Origin: Fasciolopsis buskii
Taxonomy: Eukaryota > Platyhelminthes > Trematoda > Plagiorchiida > Fasciolidae
DNA: 64,000 bases
Direction of reading: 5' to 3'
Assembly (NCBI GenBank): GCA_008360955.1
Contig: LUCM01000232.1
Span: forward strand, 1 to 64,000
The notes below the pieces were generated by a model that searched no databases, was not told the origin of the DNA, and saw nothing but the letters and a program-made list of their open reading frames with translations. Positions 1 through 13,000 of the stretch are shown here, one piece after another. Both the position numbers and the translations under genes were made by a program. How positions within the stretch are numbered: position 1 is the stretch's first letter; each line of letters starts with the position of its first letter.

Positions 1-1121
1 CTTCGAACTTCATTTAAGCCTAAATCTTAAATATCAATATCAAGAACATTAAGTCTGTGGATTAGTCGGTGCTGGTTCCAGCCTGCCATAATATGGTGCT
101 TTCAAGATAGGGGATCATTATATACTTGGGCGGAAAGCGTAACCAGCAAAATGTTCACATTTGCATGAACATCTCACCAAAAACTTGCTTTAGTTTTTTG
201 TTTTTTGTTTTTTTTTTGTTTCAGAATGCAGTATTGCATTAATTGTGTTCATTCATCAATAACCAAGTTCGTTTCGGCAAAGAGCAGGTCTTATAAGTTT
301 TGCGCATCCAGATCAGGAACCTATGCCCATCTCAGCTCAACTCCCAGACAGCAATCTGATGGTGTTAGCATTGCATCCGGCACAACTAGTAGCTGGTGTA
401 GGGATTTTCTCTGAGTAGATATTCAGCATCCATCCTCCTACCGTTCCTTGCCTCCGGCTCGTCTGGATGTAGTTATAGCGGAATTGATGGAAAGCGGCGG
501 TCAGGCGGGGTATTAGCCACGTCCGGATAAGGTATGTAATCAAAGTTCGATCGAGAGTGTGAGAATAGACTGATATATTCTAATTTTCTTAACATGCGCG
601 CCGGCAGTCTCACAAATATTGCATGCTGAAATTTTTCTTTCGGTGTTTTTTTGTTTTTTTGGTGTTTTTCCGGAAGAGGCCTTGTTCGCTATGGGGTTCA
701 TGGCGATGAAGCCTCGGGTTCTTGTTTCTGACCGCCTTGAGAGCACACTGCTAATTCAACCAATTCTTTGTTTCATTAGGGCCTCGGTATGGAGAAGGTT
801 GCATCATTGGAATGGGTAATCGTCGGCCCCAGGGCAGACAGACTGGAAGCGACGTAAGATGGATGATCCGTTTCCGGCGAGATTGCATTCTTGCTGGTCT
901 AGTGTCACTCGTTGGCGGGGTGAGTAACCGTTCACCGTTGCACTCAGTCCTACGGAGCATTCCCAGACGGGTCATGTTTGCATCGCACCTTCAGTTACAT
1001 GGAGAAGTAGGGTGGCCATATAGCAGTTCTAAGTAGTGGCTGGAGGGTGTATTGAAGAGAAAAAGGTGGCAGAAAAGCACATGAGTTTTAGCCTGTGAAA
1101 TGGGGGACTTCCTTTAAGGTA
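1..1121. other. no recognisable gene
   Basis: No coding signal or repeat family was recognised on either strand. A T-rich tract with broken poly-T runs lies at about 194-219 and another at about 636-670. Open frames here are at most 74 codons and overlap one another on both strands, as expected by chance. Confidence 0.5.
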
Positions 1122-1644
1122 TTATGGGAACTTGGCGTAGTCAGGGGAGACAGTAAAACTTGGTCTATTAGTGTCACCTGTGTGTTCCCGGGTTTGAAAT
1201 ACACCTCGTTCGTTGTAGGTTTGGTGGCATTCCATGGAGTTGCGTCGGAGCTGTGTTAGCGGAAGGATGGAGTGGTACCTGACGGTATCCCTAGAAGGTG
1301 GCTGGGAGAGACCAGTTTGGCCTAATAGTTTTCCATGTAAGGGAAGCTGGGTAGCTGTTTTGGGGTGTGAAAGGTGGAAACCGGAGGACTTGAAGGATCT
1401 AGGCTGCTTTCGATATCTTGGTGCGTATGGAGTTCCAGGGGTTGCTGGTTTGTTCACTAGAGTGGTGAAGAAATTTGGGACAGCTTTACTGAGTTGTGTG
1501 ATACGAGGTGCGTGTTGTGGCCCTCTGGGCGTAGATAGCGTCCCTTTTGGCAACAAACTTGGGGTGTATTGGGTGGGTTGGCTCATTAATGCTGTTAATT
1601 TTGCACTGTTACCAACCTCCAGTTTGGATTTGACTTATCTCTAG
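1122..1644. other. GC-richer block open on both strands, unidentified
   Basis: Two overlapping frames stay open here, one on the minus strand (1122-1586, 154 codons) and one on the plus strand (1234-1644, 136 codons). The block is visibly richer in G (plus strand) than its flanks, which itself reduces stop codons. I see no conserved domain, zinc knuckle or protease motif in either frame. It could be a degraded retroelement gag segment or chance. No function is proposed. Confidence 0.2.
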
Positions 1645-4559
1645 CCCATTATCACAACCGTATTGGTCCTCATCTCGGTTAAACTTCTTTGTTTATTGTT
1701 TAAACTTCTCGGTTTTCGAGAAACCAGGCCACATTGCGACGTCCGCTATTGCTTTCCACGTAAAATTTGCGCCCGCGATGGGCAAATTTGATGCATTTAA
1801 ACATGAAACGACTCACAATCTGCGACTGACAATAAGTCCCAGAGGGTCCTTTATGCTCCTGACAAAGAATCATCTAGCTTTAACTTAAAATCGGAATACT
1901 CGCGTCTAGCGTATCACATCAAAGGTACTGATCACACCCAAATTTCATGGCTGGTATTTTTCTTTATTTTTACTGCGCCATTTTCGTGCCAATTTTATAT
2001 TGCCTTCCTGAAGCGTCTCGGAAATTGAGAAAATATACACATTATGTCAGTTCATGCAGCGCGAAATGCTGCTCTGTGGGTTTAAAGGGCCAGGGGTACG
2101 CTAATGAGTGGCCGGAAAACACCAATCATCAGTAATTGCCTTTTGTATCTCGTTAGCAGAAGTAGCGCTCCGAGGAACCGAGACCATTATCGGCATCCAC
2201 TAAAAATAGATGGGACGAGTACAGACAATGCGACGACAGCTGTATTTTTGGCTCTACTTCCAAAGCCAAATTCTGATTTTCGCCGACTTTGACCGGAAGA
2301 CAAAGTTTTTGGGAACTTGAGAGATTCTTGGGCTCCAGTCAACTTTTCTGGCATTTTTAAGCCTCTCAATTCCATTCAGCCGGATGGGCTGTTGACTTAA
2401 AGTGCACCCACTGGTTAACGGTGGTCCTATCGTGTTCAACGGTGATTCTATTTATGACAAAATTCATGAAACGTTTCCCAATATTATGGATGCGATGCAA
2501 TACGACCCTCGAGTCCGTCCAAGACATTGTAATCCATTAGATTGATTTGAGGCACCCCTTTGAAAGCCCTATTAATTGCGTCTCAGAAACTGCTGCGTTT
2601 AGCTCCGGGCGAGAGTCAGGCCTTGGTCAACAACAAAATAACGCTGCTGCTTATGTACACTATGGCCCTGTAAAACAATGCGAGAAAGGCCGGCATCTTC
2701 ACCACTCCGGTGGAGTGACCATACGTACAATGACTGCGCCCATGAGAACTGATTTTGGAATAGCCTTGGAAATCCAGAAGAACATGTTTTTCTTTAATGT
2801 CACCCCTGGGAGCTACTTTTGTCTAATAGAACACTTTGTGTTGACAACCCAGGCAACCTCCTTCGCTGCAACGGGATTTCGCCCAGCAGTTTGTCCCACC
2901 GAAGGCGCGTTTATTCAAACAAAGGAGACCCAAAATTTTTTCTACGGTTCAACTCTGTTCTACGGGGGTCTTCAGAAACTTCACACAGCTTGATAATTAA
3001 ACCAGAAAGGCGGTGTCTTCAGACGAACCGCGGCGTTTACTACCTCGGGGTTGTATTTGACCGTAACCTTTCGCAACACGTTGCGGTTGGCTGGCAGACG
3101 GCTTATCTGGTATGCTTCTATCCAGGGCAAGAGAGTGGCATCTGTTATGCGCTATTTAAACCTAGCGATCTAAGTAACCTGCAACATCCTCAGGTTTCTT
3201 CGGCCCAGCAGCCTTGCAAATTTGAAGACGACGAAAAGGAATGTCTCCCAAAGTGTTTAATGTAACCACATTCAAACAAAATTCTTTAAAGCTATAAAAA
3301 TTCTGGATATTTATGACCAGATCAAGAATGGCGTAAAAATATCTTGATGAAATTCGCTTTGTGAATCAGCAAATAAGTCTAGTTCTGACGTAGTATAAGG
3401 GAACTTCATTAAAACTGCCGGGAGTTCTCTTCCCTCGTATGCCCACCTGAGGAATCCAAATTGTACTACCTCATTCGCTTCCTTCGCTCGTCGTCAACAA
3501 TAATGCACAAGGTATGGCGGCCACTCCCGAAAGCCCAGCCTTTTGAATTAGATGAAGTTTGCTGGCCTCTTCATGGATTAATAGTACTGCTGGAGAGGCC
3601 CGACGAATGTCTAGTGCACTGCAGTGAGCAACTTGAACAGTGGTTGCGCCTGGGACATATAGTTCCTCATCAGCGCTTGACTCTCATTTGATATTCCACC
3701 CTCGTCCAAAAGCTGATTTCCAGCAAGAAGTTGCCCTGCCTCCTGCATCCTGATTTCCTCTCATTTCAGCCTCTTTCTTAGGAGCCCATAACCACATCTA
3801 TCTCTTCAGATCACAGTGAATTAATATGAATTGCTAGTGACAGAAATAAAAAGCCCCAAACTCCCAGTAGAAATAAATTAACCAAAGTTTTGTCACAGAC
3901 TTGTCCTTGTTAAAATTACTGTTATCTTTTTGGCATTCCTCATTTTTCTCTTTCCATTTTGCGCTTTCCAAACTGCAGACGAGCTCGAATACTAAGTCAA
4001 AAATGCAAGTTATCTGTACGGTTTACAACGCTGAATTACAAAGTTAAACAATGCACTAGCAAAGAAGTGCATCGAATTTAAAATCGCGGGCTCAAAAACG
4101 GGAACCCAGGTCATCGAACCAAACTGCGCTTGCGTATCAGGTTGGTCCCAACTTGTGGGCGCCAGGGTCTTCCAATTATGGACCACACGCTTTCAGGCAC
4201 ACGAAAGAATTTCCGGGGTAAAGCATAATGGCCGCTTCTATGACAGTAGTTTCACGAATTCCCGTTCAGAAGTTGATTTTGAAGGCTTTTTATGACTGCA
4301 TTACAAGGGGAACACCTTCTTTGCAACGCATCACAAGATCGCTGAGGGCATGTGGTTTCTGCAGCTAAACCTTATCTCACGCATATTGTTACGCAACTCT
4401 ACACACCCTGGTGTGGTTGCTTCTCTCATGCGGGTGCACAGATTTTGCAAGGTTTAGCGCGAAGGGCGGACACGTCAGTGGTCCTACGAGCCTCCAGCAC
4501 CACAGAGCCTCAAATTATCTGCATAATGAAATTCCACTTGCTAGATTTTCCAGGGCCCG
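1645..4559. other. no recognisable gene
   Basis: The longest frames (2547-2993 and 2819-3265, 148 codons each) overlap in different registers on the same strand and show no domain I recognise. Given the gypsy integrase relic immediately downstream, part of this stretch may be the decayed 5' portion of that element, but I could not identify gag, protease or reverse transcriptase motifs. Confidence 0.35.
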
Positions 4560-5190
4560 GAAAACATTTCTGCCACGTACATGTGAACCCCTAGGAACAC
4601 TCCGGCCATCTCACAAGCAGTCCACACACACATGTGTGTCGATCGTTCCACGTACTGGCCTTTGGTCATTTCGACCTGCTACTATACGCACAAAGATGCC
4701 GCGAAGGTTCTCTTGGCAGGCCAGGTAAGTACATTTGGCCGCCCGGCTATCGTCACAACCGACCGTGGATCAACATTTGGTGGGCATTTCCAAATCTGCC
4801 TCAAACATCAATATAACCCTCTAACTCTACAAGTCTATGATTTAGCGGAAGGGTTTCATCGGCTGTTAAAATCTGTCCTTCGTTCGCAGCGAACAAGCTT
4901 TGGGGCAAAACCTCACTATTTGGACTTTTAAGATTGCGATGGTCGGTAAAAGTGTAACTTGCGGCAAACCAGCTTTTCAATTGTGGCCTCATCCCCCAGG
5001 GGGCTGGTGGCGCCGTCGAGGCCTACGCGCTTCAAGTATGGTGATTGTGTAAAGCAACTAGAACAACACATGAAAGGTTCGCTCAAGTCCATCATGATCA
5101 ACAAACTTCGGGGCCGACGCAAGCTGCGTTCGACACCTCAGCCAACGTTTCCGCCATTGTTGATGGTGTTTGACCATGACTGCAGCTAAC
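4560..5190 (+). mobile_element. Ty3/gypsy-type LTR retrotransposon, broken integrase fragment
   Basis: The plus-strand translation shows the integrase core of a Ty3/gypsy element. The linker before the core reads HVHVN, then after a stop LRPS, where gypsy elements have a DHVH-D-VGPLPPS pattern. The catalytic core follows: VDRSTYWP near 4635, FGRPAIVTTDRG with the second catalytic Asp near 4735-4770, and EGFHRLLKS-LR, standing for ERFHR, near 4845-4885. The frame contains stops upstream (near 4592) and at 4931. Beyond it, about 4960-5190, lies a basic stretch in shifted frames that could be the integrase C-terminal part. No LTRs, protease or reverse transcriptase were recognised. It is a dead fragment that lies upstream of the kinase gene in the same orientation. 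Confidence 0.75.
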
Positions 5191-6877
5191 GTATGCCTCT
5201 TTGGTTCGTAAGATAGAATATGGCCCTTAAACGTCCATTTTTGACATCGCCAAAAGAAGCGATATAGTGTTTATCGATCTCCTCAAAGCTGTGACCGTTA
5301 AATGTGAATTTGTAGGCGGACCGCTCAGGCTGTGCACCAAGCCGCACAGTCCATGGGTAGCTGTGCCCAAAACGGAGACACGTTACTGCTCTCAGACAAA
5401 GATGTGCACAGGGGACATTGTTGCAGCAATGTAAGACAATCTGATCATCTTCGCGATTTTGTTACGATTTCCACTTTAGGTTCCTGAATATTCCTCCGGC
5501 TGCAAATGCACCAATGCACGTAATAGGGTGGAAAAATTAGGCCACGAAGTTTATTTCTCGACGGGCATGTCTTCTCTATATTGGATTGACCGGAACGGCA
5601 AGGAATGACTTTCGCCTGCTGTCACTAAGCCGAACAGCTACCGGTGCTCACTAGGGTCTCTATAAAATTTCGCCCAATCTTCACATGGAATCCCCGAGAT
5701 CAGCTAATCCAACTGACTCCCACCCTAAAACCGTCAGTCGGACCGTCGAAGCCATCCGCTCAGTTGGGGAAAAGTGGAACCCAGTAGCGGAACTTGTTTT
5801 CCTGACATTCATAACGTGCGCGGAGGATCCGTGAGTACGTGACCGGCGCACACCATGTGGACTTCTTGGGTTCGGCTGTGAGTGGTCTCGGCAGCTAACT
5901 GAACAACACATTGTGTGATTACCTCTTAAGGGTATTCGTTAAGTAGACTATCCGGCGCACGGTCATTTTTCAGGAGCTTACATCCACGGACATATCTCAC
6001 CGGTGAAGGAGCACTCAATTTGCCAACGGTTCAAAAACAGCTGACGCAAATTTTCGATGACCCTGTAAAAAGAGACCACTGCAGCGGACTATATCGTTTT
6101 TATTCCGTGTAGCTCAATAAATCGAACTTTACTTGCCAGGCTCGGGTACTATTTTTCGCGTTACTCCCACGGCCTTCGTTCGTATGCCCTCAATAAATAT
6201 GCCCAGCATCATAAAACTCCTGACAGTTTTTAACGTAATGCAAGAATCTTAGTTATCAGCATTCTGGTCATTCACTGTCGGGCGAAACCGATGTGCGAGT
6301 GCTTCTAGCGATCAATGGCAGGTTAATGTAACATTAGAATAGCTTCAAGACAACCAGGCATACACTAAGATAAGAATTCCGAACGCCTAGTCGGCACCAG
6401 GAAATTTCTGCCCTGTGAAATCTGTAGCGATTCAACCGAAATATTAGTCTTCGTGCATTCCACTGGGAGTATTCTGGAAGCTTGTTTGACCACTCGACCG
6501 CTGTCATCCTTCGCGGACTGAATTGAACTGAGTTTCGTCTGCGGTACCGCGGAAACATGGTACTGACCTTGGGCACAACATTGAATCCGCCGCTTCTCTG
6601 CATATTTTTTTTGTTCCTATCATGGATTGCTTAAGGTGGACTGCCTAAAGTGAAAAATGATTTATTTTGCAAGGATTTGTTAGTAGAATTAGTTGGAGTA
6701 AAAGGTTGATGGAGACAACTGAGAGTTTAGTTGCATTTAAAAAGCTGTAGCTAGCAAGTGTCGATGCTTTTGCGTTCGCTCGTTTTCTTCCCAGTATGGG
6801 AGCTATTTTTGTTGAAATTCAACTACCATTTTTGTCGTGTACTTTTACAGCTCAAGTGATGCTACCTTTTCTGTGAC
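5191..6877. other. 5' flank of the receptor kinase gene, no recognisable gene
   Basis: No coding exon, repeat family or clear core promoter was identified. Minus-strand frames at 5681-5911 and 6334-6603 are short and show no domain. The promoter and any non-coding first exon of the downstream receptor gene would be expected here. A good 3' splice-site-like tract (TTTTACAG, ending at 6850) lies just before the proposed start codon and could be the acceptor of an upstream untranslated exon. That last point is inference. Confidence 0.3.
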
Positions 6878-7047
6878 ATGTTCCACGTGCGATTGCTGGT
6901 GGAATATCTTTGGATCGTTCTGCAATTACGGGAAGCTGTCATACTTGCATTTCCATCCCCATTGTTCCAGTCGCTCGTCCTAAAGTGCCCTGTTGATAAC
7001 CACACTATGGTTTATTGGTATCACAATGGAACTGTCGTAAGGCCCAG
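6878..7047 (+). CDS. Receptor kinase exon 1: putative start and first half of Ig domain 1
   Basis: The frame encodes residues 1-57 (last codon split AG|T). The 3' part is a convincing Ig B-to-C strand segment, LKCPVD followed by VYWYHNG, with C37 and W47 and two N-glycosylation sequons (N41-H-T, N50-G-T). The ATG at 6878 is the first in frame after an in-frame TGA about 15 nt upstream. It is followed by a moderately hydrophobic stretch ([12 protein letters not shown]) that could be a poor signal peptide. The alternative is an acceptor at 6970 (CCATTGTTCCAG), making 6971-7047 an internal exon with the true start further upstream. The 3' end is AG|GTACGT. Confidence 0.6.
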
Positions 7048-10000
7048 GTACGTATTTTTTTCCTAATTACCGCAGTTATAGACGGGGAAAGTTTCTTATT
7101 AGTCACGTCACCCTGGAGATACTTGATCTTCGACAGCAAGACCAGGGAGTATATGTTTGTAGCTCCGCCAAGGACGGGGGAGATATCATTCATCACTTTG
7201 AAGTCAATCCTGAAGGTACTTCTTTTTTGGCCTGTTCATTGATCAAAGTTCCGTCGGACATTATGTTGCAGGTGCACAAAGACACGGTCCCACTTAATGC
7301 TTCCGAGGAATTGAAAGGTACACCTAATAGTTGTTGGTGACCGCTGTTCAGATAAATTGTACTGGCACCCGAAGATGAAACGAGAATCATCTGTCGTTTA
7401 TATGAATTTCGAGCCGATAGTCCTGTCCATCTACTTCTACGTCAGTAACCATAATCTTCGCCCGAATGTCCGGTGGCTGCCTCCTCCTCATTTTAATCCC
7501 TTAAAAAAAGAATCTTCTCCGCAGGTGAGACTCAACGTTGCGTATTCTATTTTAACTAATTAAACAAGACAAGATTTGCATCTAACCTGATGACGTCCAT
7601 TTCGCTTGATTCGATCTATTGTTCAGTTGTTATTTGATTATTCCTGAAGATAAGGAAGCATTTTGCCGAGCGATACAACAAATCATTTTTACATTAGATT
7701 AATAAGATTGGCATAAAGATCCTATAGCTAGCGTCAAATTAATATTTCAGGCTGAAGCCCAACAGTGTCATTGTCTGCCAGTGCACGAGCGCTTGGGACA
7801 CTTACTCCGTAGCCTGATTTTGCTTCTAAAAGTAAACTGACGGCCTAGAAAGGAGACTGTGTATAACAGTCTCGGTTTCTAATTAGCTGGAAAAGGAATT
7901 AGGGGCTGTCGCAAAATTCGAGGATTTTGTTTCCCCACGTACGCATGAAAAAATTCTGGAAGCACGTAGTTTGGGAACTAAAGTTTATCGGTGGGCATCG
8001 CGGAATGTTGGTTGTTTATTTGGTATGAAAAAGTTTAACTTTTGATTAACGACCGCTTTGTTTTTATGTAATTTTTGGAATTACGCAACCTGGAATGATT
8101 TAACTATTTCTGACAAGTCGGCCTAGTACTACGAAAATATACTTTCATCTAGAATTAGACCCAATTAATTTTGTTGCCTGCAACTCATGTACGTGTCGTG
8201 TAAAATACCGTTATCCCATCCTAGTTACAAATTGAGAATATTCACCAAATTGAGAAAGGCGCGTCGAAGCTACATTTGAGATATGCCAAATGGTTTCATT
8301 TAGTTTCTACACTTCAGGATTGACGGATTTCATTTCTATTGATATGTCAAAGACCCATGATTACCTGCATGTCTGATTACCAGGCCATTGATATTTCAGC
8401 TCTGGTTCTCGTCAGGATTGTGAACGGGTCGGTTTGTTTTTTTGTGTTGCAATCCAGTGAGAGTACGAAATATTAGCTGCATTTTGAAGATTTATGTGTT
8501 TACTCACGAGGGGGTCTGTAATTCAAGTATTTCTGGCATGCAAATGTAGCTGATCGACATGTGACACATCGAACCAGCGCAACCGTGCACGAAACCGTCG
8601 AACATTACAGTAGAACGTTGGGTTGTCTTCAACTCGTCTTCGGCACAAAAATGGAATCTGCTCCCTGGATAATTGGCCAAGATTTAAATCGAAGATGAAC
8701 ACAAATCGGATGTAGCGTGGAACGAAATGGCTCACCACCCGGTGAATTTTATCATTTAAATGAGTTACAGGACAATGGGGCGAGAGTCAGTAACTTTTAT
8801 TGCAAGCAAGCTTGTTCTTTGCACACTTCAAGGTGCCGGTGAGGATAATGTACACATCAAAAGAAGATCGAACGTTGTCAAATTATTAAAGTTGTATTGT
8901 TTTGTCACTCGGGCTATTTTACTTCCGTTCCGTAATCGTTAAGATCCTAAAAGGTAAAGCGACCGCAATGAATATCTTGTTGTCATAATGCTAAGTAGTT
9001 TTGGGTCAACAATTAATCTTTAAACGTTTATGACAAGGGGCAGCTGGTTTGTCAAGACACTCGTGCAGCACACCGCCGAGGAAGTACAGTGTGCAAAATC
9101 TCATTGGAAGTCTCAAAGGCCTCCACCAATACATTAATGAACTTAATGTCTTAGGCCGGGAAGATGAAGACGTGGTAAAGATGAGCAGAATGAAACAACT
9201 TTCGTGATATCCGAAATTTGTCGAATTCCTCACAGCTTCTCAGGAATTAATTCCAACCAGTTACTTTGTCTTGTAACAAGGGTATCGTAACAAACCTCTA
9301 GATTGTATCCTGAAATGACGTTCTGAAGCGACCAGAGGAATGCTGACGAAACGGCCAATTAAGACAATTCGAATAACATTTACGCTACAAATTACTCAAC
9401 ACTAAAGATGGATTTATTTGAAGCTGTTTCTAAAAACGTGAGTCAGTAGGATATCGTTTCGGTTCCCTGAAATTACAAAAAGATTTCCATTTTAAAAATG
9501 CTTAAAATGAGTAGCCCAAAGAAGTGGACTGTGTCGCCATAAGGCGATCTTCACTAGGCGGTGCTGATTAAGTCGTAGTTCGAACTGGAGAATATGATTA
9601 CGATTTCTAGATGGCCGGTGGTGGCCAAGCGGATAAGGTCGTGGCATTTGGACGTCAAGGTCGCCGGTTTGAGTCCTCTCATCGCTGGTCAACTTCCCCA
9701 CTCAGTAGCCCTCTGCTGACAGCGGCTTCCTTCTTGAAGAATGATGTAAATTGTTATTTTATTAATAAAAAAATTAAAGGATAAACGATAAAAAGTGTCA
9801 CGCCGTACTGTCTGTCACGATGATGCCAACCAGACACCAAAATTATCCGAATCTTTGAAATTTGCTAATTTCGTTAGGATAAAACTGCCTTCAGTTCCTG
9901 ATACTGTCCAATCGCTAGTATTGCGACATGCTTGGAAAAGCGTAATAAACCTGGATTAACCCACAAATTGGTGCACGGAGAAAAGCATAAAAATACTGGA

Positions 10001-13000
10001 CAAGGTTTTGATCTAGTTGGAGTTTCAGTAAAGGATTTTAGTATTCATTGTATTTGATTTTTACGCTAATCATGGAGAGATGTCTTGCCTGATGGCTAAT
10101 TTTGCATTCTTGCTTAATTGTACCCGCTCCAATAGCAACGCGATGAGAAGCACGGTTTTGTTAAAGTGACTGGTTTTACATTCAGACGGCTTGCTTGACC
10201 AAGGATGAAGCAATATAACTAAACAGCTGTCAAACGAATCAAGATGTAGGACAGTTATCGAGACCGAAGAACAGTGGTAGCGAAATAAGGGTAGGTGGGA
10301 TTTAATTGATGAGAATGTGCAAACTCCTCAGAAGCGAGGAACTGCCTTAACGCTAAAACAGCGGTCTTCTACAGTTTGAAGCGTAAGATGGACTATTTTG
10401 GAAAGGTGTAGGAAAACGGCCTGTTAACAGTACCACATCATGTAGACCCAGAACCAAGAACTTATCATTGCAGTTACTTATTATAACAGAGGAATATTCA
10501 AATGACTGAATTCTTACATGAGACGCTTGAAATCCGTGAATGAAAACAATGGTGTTTCAGCAAAGTGTCTTCGCTCTTCCGGATGTGCAGCATATCTTTC
10601 CGTCAAAAGAGGGAGGTTTTGTGGCGCATCGCAAAGCGCTTTGTGGGAAGGCGTGTTGGTTGCCTTTTATCAACCACCAGAGCAGAGTGGCCTTACTCAA
10701 ACAGCTCATCCCAGCCTAGATAATACTAGAATCCTCGGAATTCAATGACTTTTAAATTATTAAGTGTTGCTGATTGTTGTTTATCAAATTCAGCACTGCG
10801 CACATTTGATTAGAAGCAATTTGGATTGTTGATGGGAGTTAAAGAAGCAAGTTCCACGAAATTGCATCGTGCAGTGGTCTGCGTTTATGGGGTTTATTGG
10901 GCGACTCAGTGATCTATACCTTGAAGGTTTAGAGGCGAAAATTCACACCCAGCAGGTTTGATGCAGTTTAAAAACTGAAACGCGACAACTGTTTGTTTCT
11001 TGCTAGAAAGTGTAAGCAGGTTCTCTGTAATGGTAACTGTATTCGAGAACTCTGCTACGGAATGTGTGCGGGCATATTGACAGCTGTATTTTGTAGGCAA
11101 CTTATTTCGTGTTCCATCTCCCCGTCTCAGTTTGTCACCTTTTTGAGAGCACCGACTAAGTGATTCGACGGATGTATATGCATTGACTTTTGGCAAAGGA
11201 ATATTTTAAAGGATTGTACTAGGGAAGTAAGTGGCAATTCTGCTTTTTTGAATTTCCGGTAATTTTAGATACAATATTAGATCAACTGAGTCACCTTAAC
11301 AGCTACATGCGTGTGGCTATTGTGGTGAAACCTTTACTCGATCAAAGTGACCAGATAGTTGTCGGTTTTCCCATGCTTACGAAATCCTAATATTAACTGC
11401 AAGACAAATGAAGTTCAAGTTCTTAGTATTTGTAACTAGAAAAGTTTGAAGTGCATTCTTCTAAATGGCTAGTTAACTGTTCTAGGATTAGTAAAACGAA
11501 GTTACCGGCGATAATCTACTAGATTACCAGCATATCTTTTGATTTTCGAGAATCAATCATGCAACTAGTTGCAGTGAAGTTTGGGTCTTTAGTTTTTTAT
11601 CTGACTATCCGCATTCTCGAGCCATAAAGCAAGGTGTTCATTATTGCGAGGCCACAAACGTTAATGCTGAGTGAATGCAAACGTAATGGTAAATTTGGTT
11701 ATACTTCTAGTTAACAACTCTTTGAGTTTTCCTATCGTTATTCAGGCATTATTTTTCCCATTCCTGTTTTACGAATTTTCATCCTTGTGCAATAATTATC
11801 ATTCTAGCAGTTCTTTTAAATATGACTTCTAGTGCTCTTCACTGTGCACGTATTTTTAATTAAAACTTGAGTTCATATCGAACTTACCTCACGTACAGAC
11901 CTTTTTAATTTTTTTTCTATGGAGGCCTAATCCCATCACTGAATTATTGTTTTTGTTAATTTGGCTCAGATTGAACAAACCTTGGCTACATTCAGTAGAA
12001 ATAAATGTGAAAGCCCGGTAGTTTGTCCAACAATTGCGATCAAGAAATCTTACAACTAACTGGGATAAACTGGTTGAGGTTGACTGCTTACTTTAGTGTT
12101 CAGCTCGATATCGTATGTTTTCCGGAATTATAATAGATATGCCTGAATTAGTCTTAGGTTTATTCGGTGAAAAGCAAGCTAATGAGTTAAAATTGTGCGT
12201 CATGCTTTTTTGTCGTCTGGGATTTTGGTAAATCCGAATGCACGTAATTAGCTTCAGGTTATCTGTTGGCCACGGACTTACATCGTTACAATGGTACAAG
12301 TGGGCATTACATTGGCCGGCGAAATGATGCAAAGGCAGTTTGAATAATGGATAAGGTGCGGTCGCAAATGTATGCCTCATCATTGCTTATCCAGTTTGCG
12401 CAGCTGTCTCGCACGCGACTTTTAGCAAGCTCGTTATTTTGATTCTCTGTAAATACAACATTCCCAGCTACTCTGAGAATAAAAAACCACAAAGTTTATT
12501 GGAATTCGGTTCACCCACAAAATGAATTTAATTTTTGGCCAGTGTTATATGGATCTCAAAAAGGCTGTCAAATGGGTTTGGTTGGTATCAGCCATCTCTA
12601 GGAGCACCATCTCAAGATTGAGTTCAGAATGTCGCCCTGAAATAAGGACGTTTAACTAAGATGGGGAAACTAACTTAGTTTCCATATGGTAGGCCAGATA
12701 TAGAAACGGATGCCCAGCGCTGAATCACTAGTGCTAATCTGCGTTTGAGACAGATGTTTTCACATCGGCTGACCTGTCAGTCATCAATGATGTCAGTCGC
12801 AAGTTTAATTGTGCTGCATGAGGGGTAAGTAGATGTAAAGATTCTATTGATTCAAACTTATAATTTACCAGTATCGTTTCATTGTTTATCATTTCGGTGT
12901 GGCCTTTTCCTAACTCAATTTTGAATTGACACAGTTACCCATTTTCGTCCCTAACCTCACCTACGATGAAGTCCAGGCTTTGTGCTACGGTCATGGGCTT

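Noticed and set aside
4080..4160. Possible tRNA-like element on the minus strand (GGTTCGATGACC)
   Set aside because: Only a B-box-like match; no convincing A box or cloverleaf.
7216..7271. GT...AG segment that looked like a third short intron
   Set aside because: Removing it shifts the frame into a TAA after eight codons. The sequence is fully open if kept, so it is coding.
9614..9690. Functional tRNA gene
   Set aside because: Arms pair only with many G-T pairs and the sequence is followed by a SINE-like body and A/T-rich tail, so it is more likely a SINE head.
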